This document shows positions 11,058 through 22,501 of a DNA stretch of 64,000 bases, one piece after another. Location of the stretch: positions 62,001-126,000 of the forward strand of contig NW_026516760.1 in assembly GCF_025766255.1 (NCBI RefSeq). The letters are read 5' to 3'. This DNA comes from Zychaea mexicana. Lineage: Eukaryota > Mucoromycota > Mucoromycetes > Mucorales > Lichtheimiaceae. Position numbers and translations under genes: made by a program. How positions within the stretch are numbered: position 1 is the first letter of the stretch; each line of letters begins with the position of its first letter. Below the pieces are notes generated by a model. It searched no databases, was not told where the DNA came from, and saw nothing but the letters and a program-made list of their open reading frames with translations.

Positions 11058-13561
11058 TTATTGCACCTCGGCCTGTTGCCCAGTTACTGGACATGATGCT
11101 GCTTGTTGTCTGGTTACTGGACACACCATTGTTTGCGCATCCGATACTTTCTTTCCTGCGACAGGACATGCTGATACATCGTGTTCTTCTTGTCGCTGAC
11201 CTGTGACAGGACACGCGGCTCCCGTTGCTGTCGAGCTTTGTCCAGTGACAGGACATTTATCGGTTTCCTTTTGACCCGTGATAGGACACACCGCCGCTCC
11301 GTCCGAACGTTGACCAGTAATTGGACATACAGCCACTGTATCATCGGTATCCTCTTTGGGTGCCTCATAAACAACGGTTGTCGCGTTATCCTCCGCGTCA
11401 GTTTTTTCTGACTCTTTGAAAAAGAAATCAACGCTTTCCGAGTCCATGGTATCGGCTGTCGTCAAGTCCTGTCGATGCCATCGTTCAAACTCTTTGGTAC
11501 GGCGCCATCGACAGTTCAACTGTCGTTCCAAGTCGAGTACTTTGACTGGATCCATTTCACTACACGATTTCACACCCTTGAACACAGCCTATAACCCATA
11601 CATAAAGATCGATACAGTTAGAATTAGCAAACCCAACATAAACTATCCCTTGCAAGGGTAATTTAATTATTACCTCGACAAGCGCTGGCGGTAATGATTT
11701 CCAATGATCCAATATCTTGTTGCTCCATCGAGTGTCCATGCCTTTTAACTTGGTCTTGAGCTCCTCCAAAGTTTTGGATGACTTAAAGTAGCAAGTTGAT
11801 CAACCGTATCAGTACCTTAAACATCACTACAAACCACCTTTTGTGTTTTCCTCGAAAAACTTACCCCAAATGTTTGTTGAATCTCTTTCTCCCACACACC
11901 TAAACGGTCAGGACCCGGGTATGAATGATAAGCAGCCAGCACTAACTGAAGAGCCATGGCCGTATCTGGTTCAGGACACATTGCCATCCTCTTCACGCCA
12001 TCCACCGCTTCTTTCAAACGGGCATCTGGCACAAACACATCGGCAAGGCCCAACCGCAGCAGCTCTGGAGCACGCAATCGCACCAACTCGGGTGGTGCCA
12101 ATGCAAGATACAGCTCTGTGCCTGGTGCCAAGGGTTGTTTGCTCTGCATGCGCGGACGACACAATGATAGCAATAAAAGTGGCGGTACAGGCGCATAGGA
12201 TAACTGCAGACCCATATCTAAAAACGTATCCTCCGTGATAACGCGAACAAATCCGTGCCAGAGGCCAACATAAGGTGCATTATTGGGTATCGCAGCATCA
12301 AACACTGTGACTGTCGTCTTTTGTTGTTGGAACGTGTCCAAGACAAAGTTGTAGTATGCATCCGCCACAGCATCGAGTGATGCCACTAAATTCTTGGTGT
12401 CGTCCTTGCCGACTTTGCTTGCTGTTTCCGCAAAGGCAAGTCCTACGCTAGTACATTTGCCGTCTTTGACAGTGGTCTGGCCGTTCCGTGTATCCATAGT
12501 GGAGACAGAAAAGGTCGAGGTGGATGTAGCAACAGGTCGTAAAACTCGACTTGTCACTCGCTTGCTGTTTTCTGCCTTTTCAAGCTGGTTGCTTAGTTCG
12601 CCCAGTCGATCGATGGTCAACACGTTGCCGCTTTTCGGGCCAGAGAAAGTAATTGTCGCCGCACCCCCCAGTTTTGGTTCTTCTGTCGAGGCAAATGAGT
12701 TTCCATCGTTGGATGTTTCATCCTCTGCATCTCCAGAGCCTATATTTCCATATAAAACGGTCTAAACATTGATTTTCTTACTCTTGTGCGTACTCGTTTA
12801 CTTTTCTTACGTTTTTTGTTTTGCCACATGTGTGCATATGGACATGCTGGCTGAGACGCCTCCTTGCGATCCTTTGTCCAAGCGATATAGTCTCCAACAT
12901 GAACAGGCTCCACACAACTAGTGGATAAAAATTAGATAATGTACATGTATGAGAACATCACCTCCCTCTTTGTGAGATATCGAGAACAGAGACTTACGAT
13001 GCATAATAGAATGCTTTAGCTCTAATATACTCTTCGTCCATGCGAGCCTTGTCCCAATTGCCCTGTTCTTGTTGCTGCTTGACCCAACCACGAACAATTG
13101 TCGGCAACCCGGCCAAAAACTTGGTATCATTTTCAAAATCATAAACTTCCAAACGTCGATACGCCTTGACAGCCGGACTTTCTTCGACAGGGATATTCTT
13201 ATACTTTTCATAGTCAAGATACTCGTCGAGATCAAAGTTTTGTCTGAATCTGCTTACCAAGGTCTATCAGTTTTCCACTTGATTCTCGTAATGAACGTCT
13301 TTCAAGGTAGCAAAATGCTACACGTTTTTTTTTAATTTCCCAAACTATTTACCTTGTAAAAAAGAAATGCTTGGCTCGTAGCAATTGGCGATTCTGCAAT
13401 TCCAGCTTTGTCGGCTTGTTGTCCCCGCTGTTTTTCTCCTTGGGCAAACCCGCTATGATATTCTCAAGGCCAGCTTGGAACACACCGTCTGAATCCCAGG
13501 GATATTCAGCAAACGCTTCAAATGCTTGTCTTTGTTGTGGTGTAAATTGTTGATTGACCAT
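11058..13561 (-). CDS. Crotonase-fold (HIBCH/Ehd3-like) pseudoenzyme with N-terminal tandem repeats and C-terminal CPVTGQ array
   Basis: Six exons (13561-13353, 13249-12998, 12917-12811, 12739-11865, 11781-11674, 11588-11058) join with consistent phases into 693 residues. Residues about 5-150 hold two copies of an unrecognised module with a shared core Y-x-x-x-D-x-x-F-x-A-G-L-x-x-I. A linker carries ACPYAHMW (Cys179). Residues about 217-560 match the enoyl-CoA hydratase/3-hydroxyisobutyryl-CoA hydrolase fold (ATITFSGPKSGNVLTIDRLG, FVRVITEDTFLDMGLQLSYA, LYLALAPPELVRLRAPELLR). However, the usual AGGD and GGGxGL glycines of the oxyanion hole are absent (AFAETAS and NAPYVGLWHG instead), so hydrolase activity is doubtful. 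The tail has seven C-P motifs, mostly CP(I/V)TGQ, at Cys605, 618, 629, 643, 658, 673 and 683, after an acidic spacer. Function is unknown. Mitoribosomal mS47-like proteins are one relative of this fold. Confidence 0.82.
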
Positions 13562-14602
13562 AGTGAATCTTGTCGGTTAGCGAAAATTCAGGGAAGAAAT
13601 ATTAAAAATTGGTAGAATTATAGATCAGTTTCGAATATAGGGTGGAGTGAGTGGGGTTATATATGTATATCGCTCATGGGAAAAAAATATGCGCTGCACC
13701 GAGTAATTGTGCTTACTGTAACACCAAACGCTAAAATTGTTCCTAAATTGGGTTGATGGGATTTGCATTGCTTGGTAATCCACGAATTAAAGACATGGCA
13801 TTGGCTGATTACAGTCTACCATGTCACTCATACTAACAGCTGCCACTCTTCTCCATCTGAGCAAATTAGCAGCAGTGTGCCGCTCAGTTATTGTAGCCTG
13901 GCAGCGACATGCAATAAGCAATATTCTCATCTTGATAGCAAAGCAATGGTGACTCTCTATGAGTGATTGCAGTCCACTACGCATGTGCTTTCAAAAAGCA
14001 AACAAACTCAAATGTCCTGAATAGCATAAAGCTTATCAGCAACTCTGATCTTGCAAAAGTGACCAACAGCAATATTGTGATGAAATGGTTCACTGATACG
14101 GAGCTGATATGACAGATGTAAAAGGGCAATTCCAGTATATGTTGTTGGTTGTATGCAGAGAATAATAGCAGTATCTCTGTCGTATTCTGGTCCCCGGGAT
14201 TGACTGGAAACCCTATTAGAATACCAACCAATGACTACTTATCGCAGCATTCTTTGCTGAGGAGTCGTGTCTTTTTTCTCTGAATAGTTGTATAGTAAAA
14301 GAAAAAGCACAACGGTCTGCTTGCTAGTGTTTTGATCTCCCGGCCTGAAGAATAGTTTACCCCGCATTGTTGTATAACGCATCGGGTCAGAAAAAATAAA
14401 AAGAGAGTGACAAGCGGCTTGATAATTTATCCATTAGATCGAATCGTAGACGCCGAATCCAAAATGACTCACAGAAACCGTTGGCGAAAGAAAGTATACA
14501 TGGAAACTTATTGCTAATACGTCGTTCTTTTTCCTCTTTCTCTTTCTCTTCCATTTTATCTCTCTCTCTCTCTCTCTTTTTTTTCCACATAACAATAGTA
14601 GC
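13562..14602. promoter_or_regulatory. Divergent intergenic region between the crotonase-like gene and the aminotransferase gene
   Basis: About 1 kb separates the two ATGs. Pyrimidine-rich runs (TCTCTC and polyT, 14520-14585) precede the aminotransferase ATG. No other gene is supported; open frames here are short. Confidence 0.5.
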
Positions 14603-16111
14603 ATGGCCGCTGACAAAATTGACTGGAACAATATAAGCTTCCAATACCGCGACACGAACGGTTACATGAAATACACTTGGACTCTCGAAAACGGTTGGGA
14701 TCAAGGCTCGTTTGAAACTGATCCCTACCTCAAGGTCCACATGTGCGCAACCGGTTTGAACTACGGTCAACAGGTTCGCGACTCTTTCTTTTTTCTTTCT
14801 TTCTGCTTCCATGTCAACAATCGCGAATGGAAAAGAAGCTTAGTTATCCAATCCTGTTTTATTTTATAGTGCTTTGAAGGTTTGAAGGCTTTCAAGGACA
14901 AGCAAGGACGTGTCCGTATTTTCAGACCCCAAGAAAACGCAGCACGCATGCGTCGCAGTGCACCTATTGCACATATGCCCGAGGTGCCGGAAGAGATCTT
15001 TTTGGACGGCTGCAAACGTACGTGCGAAAAGAACATTGACTTTGTGCCCCCGGTGGAAAGTGACGGTGCGTTTTATCTTCGTCCCCTGTTGTTTGGCAGT
15101 GGCCCTATGATTGGCATGAATGCTGCGCCAGAATTCACGTTTGTCGTCTTTGGTATGCCGGTGGGAAGCTACTACAAGGGTGGCATCACCCCTGCCAAGG
15201 CTGTCATCATGGAAGCTATTGATCGTGGTAAGCTTCATTTTTTGGTTCATATATCAGAGACGTCAATCGCTCTATTGTCTGTGTGTTTTGTTAGGGGGTA
15301 ACAAAAATAACAAAAGGAACAAAAGGGCAAGAAAGGGCGAGAGGGGGAGGGGATTCTATCAAGTGATTAAATGGTGCTTTTTTTTTAAAGCTGCTCCCAA
15401 GGGCACCGGTTCCGCCAAGTTGGGTGGTAATTATGCACCCACCTTTGGCCCTATGGGCAAGAAGATGGCCGAAGGCTATACACTGACGCTGCATCTGGAT
15501 GCCAAAACTCGCAGCTATGTGGATGAATTCTCGACCTCCAACTTTGTTGCATTGACCCCTCCTGGTAGGCTATTTTTAAGAATATCTGATGGAAAAGAAA
15601 AGAAAGCGAGTGGTGAATTGACCGTGGAAAGGGACTGTGTAGATGCCAATGGAGTCCGTACCTTTGTGACGCCCAACTCCGAGTCGATTCTGCGCTCCGT
15701 TACGCGTCTGACCTTGGAAGACATTTGCACCAAGTTTGGCTGGAAGGTTGAGGAGCGACCCGTTGCATGGAGTGAGATTGTTGAAGGCAAATTCAACGAG
15801 GTGGCTGCTTGTGGCACTGCCGGTAAGTTTTGGGTGGCTGAATCATGGTAGAATCAAACACGTGTGTTCTGTAAGAAACAAGAGTGGCTGATGCATTAAC
15901 AACAACAACAACAACAACAATTGTTTGCGCGCTATTAGTTGTGCTTACACCGGTGAAATCAATCACCCGTGGAGACCAAGTGATAGCCATTGGAGACCAA
16001 GAAAAGATCGGCGAGGGCTTCCAGAAGCTGTACGATTACTACCGCGGTGTTCAAAAGAGCGACATTGAGGATTCGTTTGGCTGGATGTGGCCCGCAGAAG
16101 GCTTGGCCTAA
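14603..16111 (+). CDS. Branched-chain amino-acid aminotransferase (PLP fold type IV)
   Basis: It exchanges amino groups between Leu/Ile/Val and 2-oxoglutarate, the last step of synthesis and first of breakdown. Exons 14603-14773, 14870-15227, 15391-15564, 15643-15822 and 15939-16111 give 351 residues. Class IV signatures are present: GLNYGQQCFEGLKAF near residue 55, FRPQENAARMRRSA, PLLFGSG, and the PLP lysine in GSAKLGGNYAP (residue about 185). EFSTSNFVAL and TPNSESILRSVTRL follow. The 78-bp intron at 15565-15642 has no in-frame stop, so an unspliced reading stays open; splicing is preferred because it yields DANGVRTFVTPN. The first intron has a weak GTTCGC donor. No obvious mitochondrial presequence precedes the catalytic domain, suggesting a cytosolic form. 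Confidence 0.93.
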
Positions 16112-16809
16112 ACAACTTGGAAGGAGAAGAAGAAGAACAAGAAGAAGAAAAGGATGAAACGGGTTCCTTGCTTTTTAGAATTAGATGGTTATTTGCAGTG
16201 CAACCGAAACAAAAAAACAAAAATGCAGCGCAATGCATTGCATACCCACAACAGCACTAAAGGGCAACGCAAACACTCGCTGCTGTGCCTGCCTATATTA
16301 CAACGAACATGACACACAGTGCCTTTTTATATATGCTACTGGCAAACCAAGCAGCAGCCCGCGCGCTCGTTAAAGAGAAAAAAAGGGAAAGCAAGGGAAT
16401 GGGGAGAGAGGAAGGATGGAAAGGAGCAAGCATAAGAGAGAGAGAGAGAGTAAGGAGGGGAGGGGCTGACTCAGTCATAAGGGAAAGAGGAGGGGGGGGA
16501 GATGGTTCGAAAACTGTCTACTGAGCTTGCCACTAATACACACACACACACAGGGCAGAGCAGAGCAGAGCAGAGCAGAGCAGAGCGCTTATTAGCTTAG
16601 CTTAGTGCAAGAAAAAGTGTATATTGCAGCAACAACAACAAAAACAACAACCTTCGCTTCTCTCTCTTCCACTTTTTCCTCTTTCTTATTAATTTCCACT
16701 CATCTTGCCATCTTGCAATTCAGCTTTTCCATTCCTTCGTTTTCCTTGCTATTTGACCGCCCGCGCGCTAAAGAGGCTGGGGAGGCTGTAAAAAGAAATA
16801 TAAATTCGA
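16112..16809. other. Intergenic, simple-sequence rich; no gene
   Basis: It holds the aminotransferase 3' UTR, purine-rich GA tracts (16370-16500), a CA run (about 16539-16552), the pentanucleotide array listed separately, and the RhoGEF 5' region. No supported coding frame. Confidence 0.6.
16553..16587. repeat. (GCAGA)n pentanucleotide array
   Basis: About seven near-perfect GCAGA units lie just after a short CA run, in the probable 5' region of the RhoGEF gene. Confidence 0.85.
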
Positions 16810-19800
16810 ATGCTCCCAGTTACACAGACAGCTGCTTTCTACGGTCCCCTCTATGACAGAGGCACATGTTATCATCATTCCTGCTGTTGTTGTTGTTGTT
16901 GCTGCTGCTATGATGCTAGTAATAAAAATGCCGGGACAACAACAACAACTGCCAGTGCCGCTGCCTCTACGACTATGACATTATGTTATCACCAGCAACA
17001 AGTACAAGAAGAACAGAAAAACAATGGCTGCTGCGACTTGCCTACGACGACGACGACGACGACGGGGCCAGGAACAACAACAACAACAACAACTGCAACT
17101 GCAACTGCAACGACAGAACAGTATCCTCTCGATTCTACGTTTACATGCTCACTCTGTAGCGGTGTTGCAGTGACCGAGGAGCAGATATCACTTGCTTCAG
17201 CCATCATCCATCCAAATCGACCCGCAACGTCCTCCTCCATGGGCGATATGGATGAAGACGAGTATCGACTCTCAAAACAAACAATGCGTCGCAACCACGC
17301 CATCCACGAGCTATTGGAAACCGAACGCGACTATGTCACTGATCTTGGCCGTCTTGTCGAAGCAAGTTTCTAAACACTTACCTAGACAAAACTCACACTC
17401 TATTTCTTTTTGATATTCATCGCTTGGCAAAAAAAAAAAAAAAAAGAAAAACAACAATAACAAAACGTACATAGGTCTATTTTGATACACTCGCTCGACA
17501 AGACTGGATTCCTCTGCAGCATAAACAGACCATACTCCGAAATGCATCGGATCTACTGTCATTCCACCGCATTTTCCTGGCCACCTTGGACGAGAATTTT
17601 GAGGAACGAGGCGTCGGTGAGCACATTGCAAAGGCATTCCTGGATATGGTAAATAAAACAAAAAATCAGAAAGTTTGAGCTTCTCCTCTTCTATATAGAA
17701 GAATAGAACAAGTAACGATATACAAGATAAATTAGACTTGAAGGGGGAGGTGGGGAGCGGGGGGGGGATAAGAATCCTATTAGCCACAGTACTCACTTCT
17801 TTAATTTCCATGCTATGTAATGCGTTCAATGAAACGACTTAGGGTGATCACTTTTTAATGTACACTCGATACTGCGACTTGCACGACGAAGCCTGGTCTT
17901 TGTGTGAAGAATACCGCGACCGCCCTGAATGGTCTCACTTCACCAAAGAGTGTACCGCCATGATTGCAGAATCCACCCCGGTCTCGTCCTCTGTGGTCAG
18001 TGGCTCGCTCATGGACCAGGTGTCCAGTAGCCAACAGCAATTATCAGCATCGTCTTCACCTGTCGGTAAAAGACTTCAGTTTGAAGACTATTTGATCAAG
18101 GTAGAGTGCAAAAGAACCCCCCAGTTTTAATTCACTCTGGCTAATATATATCACTCACACACACACACACACACACAGCCAGTGCAACGCATATGTCGTT
18201 ATCAGCTACTTTTAAAGGAAATCATTCGCTATACACCCGATGACGCAGATGACTATGCAGTTTTGAACGATGCAATGAACCTGGTCCACACAACCGTTGC
18301 AGAAATCGACCGTCTCAAGAACGAAAAGGATATCGGCAAGCGCACAGAGCGGTTCGTACAGCGGTTCGATGGCGATTGGCGAATCAATAAGCGTCATGTC
18401 GTCAAGCTTGGCAATTTGCTCATATCAGGGGCCATTGAGGTCACCTACACCGCATTGGGTCAGAGCGTTGCCAAGCCGCGCTACCTGGGTTGTTTTGTAT
18501 TCCCAACTTATCTGATTCTCGTTCGCCCGAAAAAGGTCACCACCTATGAGCCGAAGCATTGGTTTCCCTTGCGTCTAGCAGAGCTGGAAGACTTGGCTGA
18601 TATTGAAGGTTGGTTTTAATCCATGATCTGCAACCCCCCTCCCCCAAAGTGTATCTGCTATTATAGCACCTCTTCTCCTTATATACATACATATATATAT
18701 ATATACTATGTATGCGACATGATCATCTTTTTTAACCCATCTGATTTATAGGTCAACAAGAACATTCATTCGTAGTCAGATGCAAAAAGCATACATTTGC
18801 ATTTAGCGCTACATGCAACCAGGAGAAACAACTTTGGCTCAAACATCTAGAAGACGCTATTGAGAGAGCCAAACTGGAGGAATCTGTGCAGAAGGAAGAA
18901 TTAATTGTACCATCACTTGCAGGAATTGCCGCTACACCAACACCCACAAAAAAACTGCAACAACAACAGCAGCAGCAGCAATCCAATGTTCGTTTATCGC
19001 GTTCGTTCACCAATATTCTCGATATGAGACTTTCTTCATCCTGCAACAATTACAGTAGCAACAGCAGCAGCAGCAATAACAGCAACAGTCACCATAGCAA
19101 CAACGGTCCAACATCACCTATTCCTATTGAATTGAAGCGATCTGTCTCAACCAGTGTGCAATTGAATAATATCATTGCCGACTTGACTAGGACTACCATC
19201 ACCAATTCCCCTTCGAACAACAACAATAACAACGTTTCAAGTAATAACGCTTCATCTCCTTCATCGCCACCTAAACCTGCACCATTACAAAAACGATATT
19301 CTGCCGACTACCCAGCATCGAGGCGGAAAGAGCTATTAAAATCAAGAACGAATTCCGAAATTTCACGAAAACGTCCTGGATCGCTCGACTTGCTTTCATC
19401 AACGCCAAATGCAACTGCCCATTCCACGCCAGGAGTACCGATGATGGCGGCGACACCGAGCACACCTACTAACATGATAGGCAAAATGTCAATGCAGATC
19501 AAAAGCAACCATCAGAACGCATTACGCGTGGCTGTGGATCACAAACTCCATGCCGTGTGTACTCAGGATTATCTGTCATCCAGAGCGACATGGTACCTTC
19601 GTGACAGAGAAAACAATGTTGTTGATTTGCGCAAACGGAAATCCATGCCGTTCATGCGATCCTCAGCGTCTAGTTTTTCCATCATGTCGCCGTCGAGACG
19701 CATCAGCGAATTACCACAGCCACACATTCAACAACAACAACAGACTGCAACGCTTGATTTAGAGATTCAATCGACAGTCAGCTCAACAACTAGTTCAGCT

Positions 19801-21090
19801 GCTGTTACATCGGTCACAGCAACAGCTGCTGCTGCTGCAGTAGCGACAACCAACGATAGTCTGGATACGCTAAGACCATCAAGTCGAACACCGTCACCAA
19901 GACGAACATTGCCACACAGCGCTAGTGATTATTACTGCATGTCATCATCATCATCAACATCACCCATATCCGATACAAAAATAAATTACAGCCATTCTAC
20001 TGCTTTACCAAGCTCTATGCCGACCTCAACAACAATGACAAACATTCTTCAACAACAGCCAAGATTAACCATTGATACGCAGCGCCATCGTGAACAGTCA
20101 AAGTACGGCAAAACAACAACAACAACAACGATGACGCCATCCAACGCAGCAACCACTCCTATCAGTCTATTTTCGGGGATGGATCGCTCCTTGTCAACAC
20201 TCAGCATGCAGCCGTTCAAAAAGAACGCACTCGTCGACAGAATGTTTAGCAAGTTATCCAATCTGAGTAAGAAATCGATGAGGAGGCGCGGAGGACGACA
20301 ACGACGACGAGGACGGTATCTCGATGATGGTGGTACTTGTGACGATGACCACTTGTACCGAGATGACATGATGGATGATGACGATGACGAAGGATCGCAT
20401 TATACAGAAGGGGATTATACCTCAGACCTAAACTCCTACAATGCCAGTGAGGTATGTAACAAGGGCCAGGGAAAAGAAATAGGGGGGGAGGGGATTACCA
20501 ACTATCTCTTATCTGCATAAGAGGATACCTTGCTTCATATACCCTGGATCACATTTTTTAATGCATATTACCTTCAAACAGAAACAAAAAAAAAGAAACT
20601 AAACAAATATACCATTGCTTGAAAAATCTGATAGATGGATGATTCACGGCAAGATTCCATGTCCAACATTTCACTTTGCCGATACCGCTCTGCAGCCACT
20701 GATCAGGGAGGAACTCATCATCACCGTCATGCATCACCACGACGATCGCATAACAAGGGTCCAATTTTTCGATGGATTCGGAGTGAAAGTGGTGTCAGCA
20801 CAAGCAAACGATCCTACAACCGCCAACGCCAACAACAAGAAGAGGATTTTTCAACCACAAACACAAGCAGCAACCACCAACAAAATTCTGAGCGACCCCC
20901 TGTAGCTTTTGCATATGCTTCTACTCCTGTACAGCAGCAGCAACAGCAAGAACAAGAACAATGCCACCCTCAGAAAATTTGGAAACGGACATTCAGTGCT
21001 TCGAAAAAGAAACTAGTATCGTCTTCTTCTCGCATAAGCAACCTCAATAGCAGTAGTAACAACACCAGAGGACCCTCCGCGCGTTTTTGA
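16810..21090 (+). CDS. Rho guanine-nucleotide exchange factor with DH-PH tandem and long low-complexity tail
   Basis: It should activate a Rho/Cdc42-type GTPase in polarity or wall signalling. Exons 16810-17361, 17475-17648, 17843-18100, 18179-18608, 18752-20451 and 20635-21090 give 1189 residues. The DH domain runs from about 155 to 375: IHELLETERDYVTDLGRLVE (CR1) and PVQRICRYQLLLKEIIRYT (CR3, residues 329-347). A PH-like domain follows to about 520 (RYLGCFVFPTYLILVRPK; EHSFVVRCKKHTFAFSA). The remainder is Ser/Gln/Asn/Thr-rich, with a basic patch RRRGGRQRRRGR and then an acidic run. Intron 1 uses a GC donor (GCAAGT). The N-terminal 143 residues are poly-Cys and poly-Thr microsatellite translation, so Met144 (MGDMDEDEY) may be the true start. 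The exact GEF subfamily is not assigned. Confidence 0.88.
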
Positions 21091-22460
21091 AAAAAAAAAA
21101 AAGCATATCTACCGGGAGAGAAAAAAAAAACATCATTTATTCTGCTCTCTTTTTTTCTTTATAACATAACGTTGTTTATATACACCTACTACTACTACTA
21201 ACTACTACTACTAATGCTTTTAATAATAATTTATGACAATAATAAAAATATTACTAATGAAAGTAAACTCCATCTCCATTCTCCAAAAAAGCATACGCTT
21301 ACAACTGGATACTTTGTTCACGTTTCATCCTTTTTTTTACTAGTTCTTTCGATGTCAGTTTTCTTTAGGCAACAATCCTAATATCTTTCTATTATGCAAC
21401 GATTAATAAGGTGCACATAAAAAGCAGATGGATGAGTCCAATTGCAGAACAAGAGTATGCATAAAAAATAAACTTAAAAATTGGCGAATATATATAACCC
21501 TCACACGCCTTCTTGAATTAATGAGGATATATGGCTCTAATTTCTAATATCGAGGCATAGATCTACTATATAAAGTTAGGAAGCGTCATCATCAGACCAT
21601 CAGTGACATATAAACTCCTTACTATCTCCCCACGGATCATATAAACGTCATTTAGAGGAACCCTTTCTATCATCGTCGTCTGAATTTGCTGTATTATATC
21701 CCAACTTTAATGTATTTTCGATGTTTAATTAAAATCAATGATGTAATTTTATCATATTATAGTGCTCTTGTGAGAAGGGGGGTGGCTCAGTCTTTTCTAT
21801 ATCAACACTGCTGCTTCTGCTACAGCAACAAAAGTTGTGGCTCCTGCATACATATAAAAAAAAAGTTGAATCAAGGAGAGACGTATCATTACCTGAAGCG
21901 ACATGCTGGATGATGTATCACTTATTACGGCAGTTGTGCTACTTACAAGATCGTTCATTGCTACCAGAAAAAAAGGAGGTTTAATTATTTACATTATCAT
22001 AGAGTAGCCGTGTACTAGGTGTGTCATCAGATGCGTCTTTGCAACGATAGATTCGATGTGTGGTCGGGTGATCATTGATAAAAAGAAACGATCTAATATG
22101 GGTTGTCAGGTTGTTAGTAAAAAATGATATACTGCTGCTGTCATCCAACAGGGTATAAAGTATTCTTATATTGGCTGACTATAGCATAATAGCACCGGCA
22201 CGTCTATACACCGGTAGTAGTGGATATGCATGTGATCGTTCTACAGGGCCATCTTGTTTTAGAATTTAGCTTTCCGGTAAAAACATGTTGGTTATTTCTC
22301 ACACATAAGCTGGAAAAATGATCGGTTAAATAGTTCAAAGCGGGGTGTGTGTAATTTATAATCGAAAGCGGGGAAAAAACTGAACGCCCAACCTGTCAAT
22401 TTAAAAAGAGGTTGCTCCACCAGGGCCGATCATTTGCATTCTTTATTCCTTTTCTCTCAA

Positions 22461-22498
<38 letters not shown>
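21091..22498. other. Intergenic region with 5' UTR (CA)n before the thiolase gene
   Basis: No gene is supported in these 1.4 kb. A run of about 16 CA units (22464-22496) ends three bases before the thiolase ATG and would lie in its 5' UTR. CTACTA repeats occur near 21185-21212. Confidence 0.6.

Positions 22499-22501
<3 letters not shown>

Noticed and set aside
14387..14812. 141-codon minus-strand frame with KEREREKD runs
   Set aside because: It is the reverse complement of the TCTCTC tract and of the first aminotransferase exon.
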